A stretch of DNA of 64,000 nucleotides from Lachnospiraceae bacterium (lineage in GTDB: Bacteria > Bacillota > Clostridia > Lachnospirales > Lachnospiraceae). The stretch covers positions 1 through 64,000 of the forward strand of contig JAFQQI010000048.1 in the NCBI GenBank assembly GCA_017411305.1, written 5' to 3'. The position numbers were made by a program, and so were the translations under genes. Below the pieces are notes generated by a model that made no database searches, had not been told where the DNA came from, and worked only from the letters and a program-made list of their open reading frames with translations. Shown one piece after another: positions 25,549 to 34,766 of this stretch. How positions within the stretch are numbered: position 1 is the first letter of the stretch; every line of letters starts with the position of its first letter.

Positions 25549-25588
25549 CAAGAGGAAAAGAAATTAGTATATTGGTAAATAACTTAAC

Positions 25589-25623
25589 AAAGCCCGGATT
25601 GTGAATGCACAATTCGGGCTTTT
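25589..25623 (+). terminator. Terminator after map
   Basis: A 15-bp stem with one G-T wobble (AAAGCCCGGATTGTG / CACAATTCGGGCTTT), a 4-nt loop and a short T-run. The opposite strand also has an A/T-rich flank, so it may serve the convergent gene too. Confidence 0.85.
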
Positions 25624-25671
25624 GGTATTTCCGCGGATGTAACTGTAGAGCGGTTCGGCTTCCGCTTAGCT

Positions 25672-26649
25672 TCAGCTTTGTTTTTGGGCGGCCTTTAATC
25701 TGGCATTTTCAGCTTTTAAAGCTTCGATTTCTTCAAGAAGTGAGAGGACTTGCTGCTTGGCAAACTCATCCTTCAGAGCCTTAATTTCGGCATCCTTTTC
25801 AGCGATGATTGCAGCAATTTCTTCTTCATGCTTCTTCTCAATGATATCAATGTCAAGAATTAACGATTCGTCTGTAAGCACGTTTAATACCTCCATTTCA
25901 TCATAATGGGAATAAATGTGTTGATATAGCCGGTGAGTCAGCTGCTTTAACCGTCTGGCATCATCTGTGGTTATATTATTTAACGTTAAATTTTGTTCGA
26001 TTGATTCGATTATATCATGCTCGATTAAATATTGCAATGCTTTCAAATTTTCTTCGGAACGCTCTTTTTTCATGAGTGCCCGTAGCTTCAAAAGCTGGAA
26101 AGGAATCAGAATAATCATTTTCCTATTATTCAGCTCCTCCAAAGAGGTTTCTAAGAATTTAAAAGTAGAAACCTTATAAAGAAAGTAGCCTTGAGAACCA
26201 AAATTTAAACGTAGGTGATATTCGTCCGGAGCTTTGGCGGAGGAATAAAGATAAATAATTTTGGGTTCCGGAAAAAGTAATTCACACCCGCTTTCAATAC
26301 TGTTTTTTTCTATGTAGCCGTCTTCATTGGTGAGCATGTTTACAGCATATCTGCGGTTGCGGTCAGCGTGTCCGTAGCCGTAATCAAAAACCCGGAAAAT
26401 AATATCTTCATCCTCGGTCATCTGCGCCTCCATGTGGTAGCTGTACTTTCCGTTAATGGTCAGGATGGTATCTGCCAAGATGCGGCGCAGCTCATTGTTT
26501 TCAAATTCGGTCCAGTTGTAAGCGACAGTACTGTCTGTAGGATAATCGGTATCAAACAGACCGTTGATCAGGTTGATGACTGCCTTTGATGACAGGGTCA
26601 AAATTTTTTTAAATACTTTATCATAGATATGATAGACGTTATCAGACAT
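25672..26649 (-). CDS. PD-(D/E)XK nuclease-family protein (Rpn/transposase-associated type)
   Basis: The 325-residue protein starts DNVYHIYDKVFKKILTLSSK and contains a nuclease-like core at about 50-105: ILADTILTINGKYSYHMEAQ, with an acidic residue and an ExQ motif. This is the pattern of PDDEXK_2 proteins often annotated as putative transposases. The C-terminal 75 residues form a long coiled coil (HEEEIAAIIAEKDAEIKALK ... EALKAENARLKA). These proteins are common and multi-copy in Lachnospiraceae; DNA cleavage is expected from the fold but the biological role is unclear. A good AAAGGAGA site precedes the start. It is not flanked by inverted repeats, so it is not an IS by itself. Confidence 0.75.
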   Translation of the reverse strand: MSDNVYHIYDKVFKKILTLSSKAVINLINGLFDTDYPTDSTVAYNWTEFENNELRRILADTILTINGKYSYHMEAQMTEDEDIIFRVFDYGYGHADRNRRYAVNMLTNEDGYIEKNSIESGCELLFPEPKIIYLYSSAKAPDEYHLRLNFGSQGYFLYKVSTFKFLETSLEELNNRKMIILIPFQLLKLRALMKKERSEENLKALQYLIEHDIIESIEQNLTLNNITTDDARRLKQLTHRLYQHIYSHYDEMEVLNVLTDESLILDIDIIEKKHEEEIAAIIAEKDAEIKALKDEFAKQQVLSLLEEIEALKAENARLKAAQKQS

Positions 26650-26685
26650 AATTAGATTCTCCTTTGCTTTAAGATATGTTTTTGC

Positions 26686-26807
26686 TTAATTGGAATTTTT
26701 ATCTGTGAAAAATATAGTTGATGGGAACAATGTGAATAGTTTGAGTTTTATCAAATGGTAAAAGAATAATAGAATCAGAATTGTTATAAAGCGTCAAAAA
26801 TCCTCAA
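26686..26807 (-). pseudogene. Possible remnant of a small holin-like toxin gene
   Basis: On the reverse strand a GAGGTGATGCC site, in the same position as at the 24.3-kb toxin, precedes TTG and the codons for MRIFDAL. The frame then stops. In the next frame a hydrophobic stretch (FITILILLFFYHLIKLKLF) continues to a TAA. One frameshift would join them into a peptide resembling the small MTVFDAL...-type holin-like toxins. The similarity is by eye and short. Confidence 0.35.
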
Positions 26808-27061
26808 AGGCATCACCTCGCAATCGGCCTGCAAATCAAAAGCATGAAATCTCAAACTTAAAGATTTGAAAACTTGGTTGAATCAACCGCAGAAAAAAGG
26901 AATTTTAGTTACATCCGAACGGATAAGGAAAGCATAGCATAAGAAGAAAAATATTGCAACAAGTTAGTAAGACTTGAGAAGGACTGTGATTGTGAAAGCA
27001 TCAGAATAATGATATAATTGCAGTAATCAAAAAGATACAGTTATTTAGGAGAGGACACATT
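26808..27061 (+). promoter_or_regulatory. Intergenic region with promoter of the phosphorylase-like gene
   Basis: TTGTGA (26990-26995), 17 bases and TATAAT (27013-27018) lie about 45 bases before the next start, with GGAGAGG as ribosome site. The rest, 26808-26989, is AT-rich and I see no gene, repeat or RNA in it. Confidence 0.5.
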
Positions 27062-28398
<1,337 letters not shown>

Positions 28399-28487
28399 TT
28401 TCATACGGATGCCGCCGATAAACATGAAAAGAAAAAACGAAACCCCTTGCATTTTTCTGCAGTCTCATGTTACTATGATTGCAGATA

Positions 28488-28614
28488 AAGGACTGTGCAA
28501 CTGGCGGAAGACGGGAAACCGTTGTGAGAGCACTCACAGGGAGCATAGTTTTGATAAGAATGCCGACCGCCTGGGCGAACACTATTAACGTGTGTCGCTC
28601 AGGCGGTTTTGTTG
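28488..28614 (+). promoter_or_regulatory. ZTP (pfl) riboswitch with terminator platform
   Basis: The region shows the pfl-motif hallmarks: a P1 stem (CTGTGC 28493-28498 with GCATAG 28543-28548), an ACTGGCGG segment after the 5' P1 strand and the conserved CCGCCTGGGC (567-576). That conserved strand is also the 5' arm of a long terminator stem ending in AGGCGGTTTT (28601-28610), so ligand binding and termination are mutually exclusive. ZTP signals folate (10-formyl-THF) shortage, and the downstream genes perform the formyl-transfer and ring closure of purine synthesis. Sensor and targets fit. Confidence 0.85.
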
Positions 28615-28677
28615 TCTGAATACAGTTGCCGAACTGAGAGATGCGTACAAAAATTATAAAAAGAAAGAGGTACGAGG

Positions 28678-29391
28678 ATGAAAATGTTATCACTGAAAGA
28701 AGAACTTGCAAACAATGCTTACCCCGGACGCGGAATCGTGATTGGAAAAACACCTAACGGAAAGTATGCGGTAACTGCTTACTTTATCATGGGAAGAAGC
28801 TCCAACAGCCGTAACCGTGTCTTTGTAGAGGACGGACAGGGAATCCGTACCCAGGCATTTGATCCTTCCAAGTTAGAAGACCCCAGCCTGATTATTTATG
28901 CGCCGGTAAGAGTACTTGGCAACAAGACAATTGTGACAAACGGAGACCAGACAGATACCATTTACGAAGGCATGGACAAGCAGCTTACCTTTGAACAGTC
29001 CTTAAGAAGCCGTGAGTTTGAACCCGATGGTCCTAACTACACACCTCGTATTTCCGGTGTAATGCATATTGAAAACGGCGGCTATAACTATGCAATGTCT
29101 ATTTTAAAGAGCAACAACGGTAATCCTGAAAGCTGTAACAGATACACATTCGCATACGAAAACCCTGTAGCAGGCGAAGGACATTTCATTCATACTTACA
29201 TGCATGATGGTAATCCCCTTCCCAGCTTTGAAGGTGAACCTAAGCTGGTAGATATGATGGATGACATGGAAGCGTTTACCGAGATGCTTTGGGAAAATTT
29301 AAACGAAGAAAATAAGGTTTCCCTTTTTGTAAGATACATCAACATTGCAACAGGTCAGTATACAACAAAGATTATCAACAAAAACAAATAA
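28678..29391 (+). CDS. purO: IMP cyclohydrolase, PurO-type
   Basis: The 237-residue protein belongs to the PurO-like IMP cyclohydrolases first known from archaea and found in many Clostridia. Segments such as YPGRGIVIGKTPNGKYAVTAYFIMGRSSNSRNR, a FDPSKLEDPSLIIYAPVR stretch and YTPRISGVMHIENGGYNYAMSILK are typical. It closes FAICAR to IMP, the final step of purine synthesis. It replaces the N-terminal cyclohydrolase domain of the usual bifunctional PurH. The transformylase partner follows after 33 bases, and a ZTP riboswitch controls both. Confidence 0.9.
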   Translation: MKMLSLKEELANNAYPGRGIVIGKTPNGKYAVTAYFIMGRSSNSRNRVFVEDGQGIRTQAFDPSKLEDPSLIIYAPVRVLGNKTIVTNGDQTDTIYEGMDKQLTFEQSLRSREFEPDGPNYTPRISGVMHIENGGYNYAMSILKSNNGNPESCNRYTFAYENPVAGEGHFIHTYMHDGNPLPSFEGEPKLVDMMDDMEAFTEMLWENLNEENKVSLFVRYINIATGQYTTKIINKNK

Positions 29392-29424
29392 ACAGAAATA
29401 AAAAATGAAATGAGGAGAATACCC

Positions 29425-30603
29425 ATGAACGAAATCGAATTAAAATATGGCTGTAACCCCAATCAGAAGCCTTCCCGTATTTATATGGAGGATGGTAGTG
29501 AACTCCCTGTTACCGTATTAAACGGTAAGCCCGGATATATTAACTTTTTAGATGCATTTAACGGCTGGCAGCTTGTAAAGGAATTAAAGAAAGCAACAGG
29601 ACTTCCTGCAGCAACTTCCTTTAAGCACGTATCTCCTGCAGGTGCGGCAGTAGGCCTTCCGTTTGACGAGACTCTTGCTAAAATTTACTGGGTAGATGAC
29701 CTTGGAGAGCTTTCCCCCCTTGCCTGTGCTTATGCAAGAGCAAGAGGAGCTGACAGAATGAGCTCCTTTGGTGACTTTATTGCATTGTCCGATATCTGTG
29801 ATGCAGATACCGCACGTTTGATTAAAAGAGAGGTTTCTGATGGTGTAATCGCGCCCGGTTATACCGAAGAAGCGCTGGAAATGTTAAAGGCAAAGAAAAA
29901 AGGTGCTTACAATGTGATTCAGATTGATGAAGCGTATGTACCTGCTCCTGTTGAGAAGAAGCAGGTATACGGTATTACTTTTGAACAGGGAAGAAATGAG
30001 CTTGACATCAACAATGAGCTTCTTTCCAATATTGTAACCAAGAACAAAGAAATCCCCGAAAGTGCATTAATCGATATGAAGATTGCATTGATTACCTTAA
30101 AGTATACACAGTCCAATTCCGTATGCTATGTAAAGGACGGACAGGCAATCGGTATCGGTGCAGGACAGCAGTCCAGAGTTCACTGTACCAGACTTGCAGG
30201 ACAGAAGGCAGACAACTGGTTCCTTCGCCAGTCCCCTCAGGTGCTTGGTTTACAGTTTGTAGATACTCTCGGCAGAGCAGAGCGAGACAATGCCATTGAT
30301 AACTATATCGGTGATGAATATATGGATGTGCTTGCAGAGGGCGCATGGCAGAGAGTATTTAAAGAAAAGCCTGCCGTATTTACAGCAGAAGAGAAGAGAG
30401 CATGGCTTGATAAGATGCAGAATGTAACTTTAGGCTCCGATGCATTCTTCCCCTTCTCTGATAACGTAGAGCGTGCACGTAAGAGTGGTGTGAAGTATAT
30501 TGCACAGCCCGGCGGTTCCGTAAGAGATGATTTAGTCATTGAATGCTGTGATAAGTATGATATGGCAATGGCATTTACAGGAATCAGACTGTTCCACCAC
30601 TAA
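29425..30603 (+). CDS. purH: AICAR formyltransferase, stand-alone
   Basis: The 392-residue protein is the AICAR transformylase part of PurH without the N-terminal cyclohydrolase (MGS-like) domain. It begins NEIELKYGCNPNQKPSRIY and contains the catalytic region SFKHVSPAGAAVG (Lys-His pair) near residue 68, then ALITLKYTQSNSVCYVKDGQAIGIGAGQQSRVHC and QPGGSVRDD near the end. It adds a formyl group from 10-formyl-THF to AICAR. GAGGAG lies before ATG 29425; the in-frame ATG at 29410 overlaps that ribosome site and is not used. It pairs with the upstream PurO. Confidence 0.93.
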   Translation: MNEIELKYGCNPNQKPSRIYMEDGSELPVTVLNGKPGYINFLDAFNGWQLVKELKKATGLPAATSFKHVSPAGAAVGLPFDETLAKIYWVDDLGELSPLACAYARARGADRMSSFGDFIALSDICDADTARLIKREVSDGVIAPGYTEEALEMLKAKKKGAYNVIQIDEAYVPAPVEKKQVYGITFEQGRNELDINNELLSNIVTKNKEIPESALIDMKIALITLKYTQSNSVCYVKDGQAIGIGAGQQSRVHCTRLAGQKADNWFLRQSPQVLGLQFVDTLGRAERDNAIDNYIGDEYMDVLAEGAWQRVFKEKPAVFTAEEKRAWLDKMQNVTLGSDAFFPFSDNVERARKSGVKYIAQPGGSVRDDLVIECCDKYDMAMAFTGIRLFHH

Positions 30604-30636
30604 AAATGAGAATTGTCAGTGAACTTATGATATTCA

Positions 30637-30720
30637 TTGAGAAAAACTGAATATTCTGTTATAATAATAAAAGCGGACCATACAAAAAAGAAAGCGTACA
30701 TTTTTTGTATGGTCGTTTTT
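30637..30720 (+). promoter_or_regulatory. glpK promoter with promoter-proximal terminator
   Basis: TTGAGA (30637-30642), 17 bases and TATAAT (30660-30665) predict a start near 30672. Only four bases later a perfect 14-bp terminator stem begins (30676-30689 with 30701-30714), followed by GTTTTT. Transcripts would end at once unless an antiterminator acts. In Bacillus, GlpP does this for glycerol genes in response to glycerol-3-phosphate. Confidence 0.75.
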
Positions 30721-30785
30721 GCATAAAAGAAACCGGCATATCCGTAAGAAACAGACGAAAGAGAACGCTTCGGAAAGGGGTTACA

Positions 30786-32282
30786 ATGAGTAAATATATT
30801 ATGGCACTTGATCAGGGAACCACCAGTTCCCGTTGCATCCTTTTTGATAAAAAGGGAAATATCTGCAGCATGGCACAGAAGGAATTTACCCAGATTTATC
30901 CGAAGCCCGGTTGGGTAGAGCATAATCCTATGGAAATCTGGTCGTCCCAGCTTTCCGTGACCATGGAGGCTATGGCAAAGGTAGGGGCCGGCCCTAAGGA
31001 TATCGCAGGTATCGGTATTACCAATCAGAGAGAAACGGCTATTGTTTGGAATAAAGAGACCGGAGAGCCGGTATATAATGCCATTGTCTGGCAGTGCCGC
31101 AGAACAGCAGAAAAAATCGATGAACTGACCGCCGGGGGCTACGCGGATATGATTAAGGAACGTACAGGACTGGTGCCGGATGCTTATTTCAGCGGTACAA
31201 AGATAGCGTGGATTCTTGATAACGTGCCGGGAGCAAGACAGCAGGCAGAAGAAGGGAAACTGCTTTTCGGAACCGTGGACAGCTGGTTGATTTACAATTT
31301 GACCAAGGGTGCGGTACATGTAACAGATTATACCAATGCATCCAGAACCATGATTTTTGATATTCATAAGCTTTGCTGGGATGAGGAATTGCTGAAGCTG
31401 TTAAATATTCCCAAAATTATGCTGCCTCAGGTAAAGCCTTCAAGCTGTTTATACGGATATACGGAAAGCTCAGTGTTGGGCGGAGAGATTCCTATTGCAG
31501 GAATTGCCGGAGACCAACAGGCAGCATTGTTCGGGCAGTGCTGTTTTGGAAAGGGACAGGTAAAGAATACATACGGAACCGGTTGTTTCCTTTTGATGAA
31601 TACCGGTCACGAGGCAATTGCTTCAAGAAACGGACTTCTTACTACCATTGCGGCGAGCACCGGTGAAAAGGTGGAATATGCCTTGGAGGGAAGTGTGTTC
31701 GTGGCAGGAGCTGCTATTCAATGGCTTCGGGATGGTATGAGAATGATAAAAACAGCGGACAAAACACAGAAGTACGCCGAAAGGGTAGAGGATACCGCAG
31801 AGGTTTACATGGTGCCTGCTTTTGCGGGTATGGGTGCTCCCTACTGGAATCCTTATGCAAGAGGTACTATCGTGGGTATTACCAGAGGATGCGAAAAAGA
31901 ACATTTTGTTCGTGCAGCACTTGAATCTATTGCTTATCAGACGTATGATGTACTTAAGGCGATGGAAGAGGATGCAGAGGTTTCCATTACGGAACTTAAA
32001 GTGGACGGAGGAGCCAGTGCCAATGATTTTCTGATGCAGTTTCAGTCGGATATTCTGGGAGCAAGAGTATACAGACCGGAGTGTATTGAAACAACTGCTC
32101 TCGGAGCGGCATATTTGGCAGGACTGGCAACCGGCTATTATAAGAGTAGAGAAGAGATTTGTGAAAACTGGCAGCTCGGCAAAGAGTTTGATGCCGGTAT
32201 GGGTGAGCATACAAGGGAGAAACTCTTAAAGGGCTGGAAGAAGGCTGTACGCTGTGCGCTGATTTGGGCTGAACAGGAGTGA
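30786..32282 (+). CDS. glpK: Glycerol kinase
   Basis: The 498-residue FGGY-family kinase makes glycerol-3-phosphate from glycerol and ATP. Typical segments are [21 protein letters not shown] at the N-terminus, [30 protein letters not shown] near 80-115, [16 protein letters not shown] near 240 and the C-terminal FGGY-like stretch [20 protein letters not shown] near 405-425. The frame is open upstream through the leader, but ATG 30786 with AAAGGGG gives the normal length. No glpF is adjacent. The next gene begins four bases after the stop and encodes an uncharacterised cyclic-nucleotide-binding-like protein. Confidence 0.95.
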   Translation: MSKYIMALDQGTTSSRCILFDKKGNICSMAQKEFTQIYPKPGWVEHNPMEIWSSQLSVTMEAMAKVGAGPKDIAGIGITNQRETAIVWNKETGEPVYNAIVWQCRRTAEKIDELTAGGYADMIKERTGLVPDAYFSGTKIAWILDNVPGARQQAEEGKLLFGTVDSWLIYNLTKGAVHVTDYTNASRTMIFDIHKLCWDEELLKLLNIPKIMLPQVKPSSCLYGYTESSVLGGEIPIAGIAGDQQAALFGQCCFGKGQVKNTYGTGCFLLMNTGHEAIASRNGLLTTIAASTGEKVEYALEGSVFVAGAAIQWLRDGMRMIKTADKTQKYAERVEDTAEVYMVPAFAGMGAPYWNPYARGTIVGITRGCEKEHFVRAALESIAYQTYDVLKAMEEDAEVSITELKVDGGASANDFLMQFQSDILGARVYRPECIETTALGAAYLAGLATGYYKSREEICENWQLGKEFDAGMGEHTREKLLKGWKKAVRCALIWAEQE

Positions 32283-32286
32283 GAAT

Positions 32287-34560
32287 ATGAGGGAAATTAA
32301 GGCAGGAACCGTTTTACTGGAAGAGGGACAGAAGTTTTTGGAACGGTATCTGATTATGAAGGGGACCGTGAAGGCTTCCAATGCAGGAGGGGACTTGATT
32401 CTTCGGGCAGGAGATATTATGGGCTTGTGCGAAGCTGATAAGGATGAGGCTGTATTTACTTATCAGGCTGAGACAGATGTTTCTGTATTTCCGCTTCCAG
32501 GGGAGCAAAGATTGCTACGCGGAGCTTTAGAAAAGAATACGGATGCGGTGAGATATGTGAAAACTTCTCTCTTCCGTCAAATGAATGACATCAGTAGCAG
32601 ATGCCGCATTTTGACGGTAGAAGCAGATTCACTGTGGCAGTATTTGGAAAGCTGTTACGGAAGCTATCAGGCATTTTGTAAAGAAGAAGGCAGTGAGCCG
32701 GAAACGCTTCCGGGTTATGAGGAACTGCAGAAACCGGAGCTTAAGGACCGTCCGCCGGAGTGGATAGGCGGCTATTATGCTACTTTAGAGCAGATGATGT
32801 CTATTTGGGATCATAACAATACAGACTATGATTTTGTATACGGCTTTATTATGAAAGGCTGTGCTGACATGCAACATATGGCTATCTACTGCAAAGAGAT
32901 ACAGGCAATCAGGGAGGAGTTATGTGATTACCTGATGAATGAAGACGGTGTTGATTTGTTCGGCCTATTGACCAATCTGTATCTAAGCAGAATAGAGGAA
33001 GGCAATACGGCACCTGAGAAGCTGTTGGCACTTAAAATAAAGATACGGGAAATTGTTTCCGTGATGCAGAAACACAGGGGAACAGTTACGGAATATTATC
33101 AAACAAGGATGGAGGAATTCGAAAAGAACGTTATGGAACTGGATAATCAGAACAACGAAAAGAACATTGATAACGCAACGGCGAGAGAAGCATTGGAAGA
33201 AATAGCAGGCTCGCTGGATAAAATTTTGAAGTATGCAGAATGCGGCGAACATGCAGAAGCTAACTTTAGACGATATCTTTTGGCATATAAAAAATTACAA
33301 AATAAAAATAGTACGGAAGAAGTGGCGCGCCTTTTGCGCCATGAGCTGACTGCGCTGTTTTATAAGATTTATGTTTCTGCTTTTCAGGTAAGTATCAAGG
33401 ACAGAGATGTGCCGACAGTTGTAAAGATGTTCTTTAATTTCGGATATGTGGATGAGGAACTGGCAGGTGTAAAGAATGCGGTTTATCTGTATCAATTGGC
33501 TAAAAATATGCCTACCGATCCCGGTAAAGGCATTTATTCCATGTATGAATGGTTGATGGCTATTTATACCGGAAAGAAAGAACCCGGACGGAATGAATTT
33601 GATATGGATTACGGTGATTATCTGCGTGAGCAGAGAAAGATGGGACGTATTAATGAATCCCAAGAGAAGGCGTTGATTAACAATCACGCTTCCCGTGTAA
33701 TGTATGAGCTGGAAAATGTATTTCCATCCGTAAACAAAATCAGTTTTGGCAGGCCCAGTACATTTTGTCCGGTATTTTCCAAGCATAATGTGTTAAAACC
33801 CTTAGATGCTGTACTGGTAACCGAGCAAAAGATATCAGAGATTTTTTCTGAAATCAGAAGTAAAGATTTTGGTGCATTTTACAGGGAGACCATGCTTTCA
33901 GAGGCAGACACTGCAATTCCGAAGGAAATGATACAAGTGGAAGTATTGCCCGATATTATTCTGGCTCCCAACATGGGAACCAGAGGAGTGATGTGGCAGG
34001 AAGTAGAAGGAAAGAAGCGTAATACGCCTGCCAGAATGATTTGCTCCGTATTTCAGATGGAGGATTTGCCGCTGACGATAATCCGCATGACTGCAGAATT
34101 CCGGTGGGAAATGTGTAAGCGTATTCAAGGCGGACGATGGAATGATGTATCAGAGCGCTCCCTTACCAGTGAGTATTGCGATTATGCCCAGTTCTATAAA
34201 AAGAATAAAGACCTATCGGCAGATACCAAAGAAAGAATCAAGGTTCAGCTACTGAAAGCAAGAAATAACTTTAAGGAAATGTTTATCGGAGATTATATTG
34301 TCTGGATTCGCTATGAAAGCGGCGGTTCTCCCAGATTGAATAAGCCGGTAAGAAATATCATGTTTACATATTGTCCGTTTCCTAAGACGGTTACGAGTAA
34401 ACTGACAGTGAATCCCCTTTATAAGGAATTCATAGACAAACACAATCTGCGTCGTGCCCAAAAACTCCATCATGTGGAAAACGTTTGTAAAAAGTTGCAG
34501 AATACCGGAAAGCCTATACCGGAAGATTATGAGAAATATAAGCAGTTTTTAGAAATGTAA
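32287..34560 (+). CDS. Large protein with cyclic-nucleotide-binding-like N-terminus, unknown function
   Basis: The 757-residue protein starts with a Crp-type beta-roll (about 1-95: IKAGTVLLEEGQKFLERYLIMKGTVKA ... LRAGDIMGLCEA), but the phosphate-binding cassette is not obvious. It has no helix-turn-helix. The middle (about 100-460) is helical with a likely coiled-coil segment near 265-305 (EEFEKNVMELDNQNNEKN). A C-terminal domain (about 530-757) carries LPDIILAPNMGTRGVMWQEVEG, FRWEMCKRIQGGRWND and GDYIVWIRYESGG, which I do not recognise from any characterised family. No signal peptide or membrane helix is seen. Tight coupling to glpK (4-nt gap) suggests shared regulation, perhaps a sensor of metabolic state. 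Confidence 0.7.
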   Translation: MREIKAGTVLLEEGQKFLERYLIMKGTVKASNAGGDLILRAGDIMGLCEADKDEAVFTYQAETDVSVFPLPGEQRLLRGALEKNTDAVRYVKTSLFRQMNDISSRCRILTVEADSLWQYLESCYGSYQAFCKEEGSEPETLPGYEELQKPELKDRPPEWIGGYYATLEQMMSIWDHNNTDYDFVYGFIMKGCADMQHMAIYCKEIQAIREELCDYLMNEDGVDLFGLLTNLYLSRIEEGNTAPEKLLALKIKIREIVSVMQKHRGTVTEYYQTRMEEFEKNVMELDNQNNEKNIDNATAREALEEIAGSLDKILKYAECGEHAEANFRRYLLAYKKLQNKNSTEEVARLLRHELTALFYKIYVSAFQVSIKDRDVPTVVKMFFNFGYVDEELAGVKNAVYLYQLAKNMPTDPGKGIYSMYEWLMAIYTGKKEPGRNEFDMDYGDYLREQRKMGRINESQEKALINNHASRVMYELENVFPSVNKISFGRPSTFCPVFSKHNVLKPLDAVLVTEQKISEIFSEIRSKDFGAFYRETMLSEADTAIPKEMIQVEVLPDIILAPNMGTRGVMWQEVEGKKRNTPARMICSVFQMEDLPLTIIRMTAEFRWEMCKRIQGGRWNDVSERSLTSEYCDYAQFYKKNKDLSADTKERIKVQLLKARNNFKEMFIGDYIVWIRYESGGSPRLNKPVRNIMFTYCPFPKTVTSKLTVNPLYKEFIDKHNLRRAQKLHHVENVCKKLQNTGKPIPEDYEKYKQFLEM

Positions 34561-34665
34561 GAATATAGGATGGTTTTATACTTCCGACGATTAATACCAA
34601 ATAAATATACAAAAAAATACGAAAATTTTTGTGAATTATTCAGCCTCCGGATTTGTCTTAATCGG

Positions 34666-34693
34666 TTGACATTCGATATATTTAATTTATAAT
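34666..34693 (+). promoter_or_regulatory. Alpha-galactosidase promoter
   Basis: TTGACA (34666-34671) and TATAAT (34688-34693) are separated by 16 bases. Confidence 0.75.
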
Positions 34694-34726
34694 TTAAGTA
34701 AATTTACTCATTTTAAGTAAATTAAG
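34694..34726 (+). promoter_or_regulatory. Probable operator at the alpha-galactosidase start site
   Basis: A perfect 12-bp palindrome (AGTAAATTTACT, 34697-34708) covers the expected transcription start, and the half-site TTTAAGTAAATT recurs beginning at 34712. The LacI-type or AraC-type regulators encoded downstream are candidates to bind it. Confidence 0.55.
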
Positions 34727-34766
34727 ACTATTGAATGTGAATACAAAACAAATCCGGAGGTTACTT

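Larger units (their letters stand above)
34644..34760 (+). promoter_or_regulatory. 13-bp inverted repeat that can mask the alpha-galactosidase ribosome site
   Basis: CCTCCGGATTTGT at 34644-34656 is the exact reverse complement of ACAAATCCGGAGG at 34748-34760, the latter containing the Shine-Dalgarno sequence of the GH36 gene. The gene's own promoter (-35 at 34666) lies between the arms. Only transcripts arriving from upstream contain both arms and can fold to hide the ribosome site. Confidence 0.75.

Noticed and set aside
25672-26649. Complete insertion sequence around the PD-(D/E)XK gene
   Set aside because: No terminal inverted repeats or target duplications are visible on either side; the same holds for the Rpn gene at 52371-53267.
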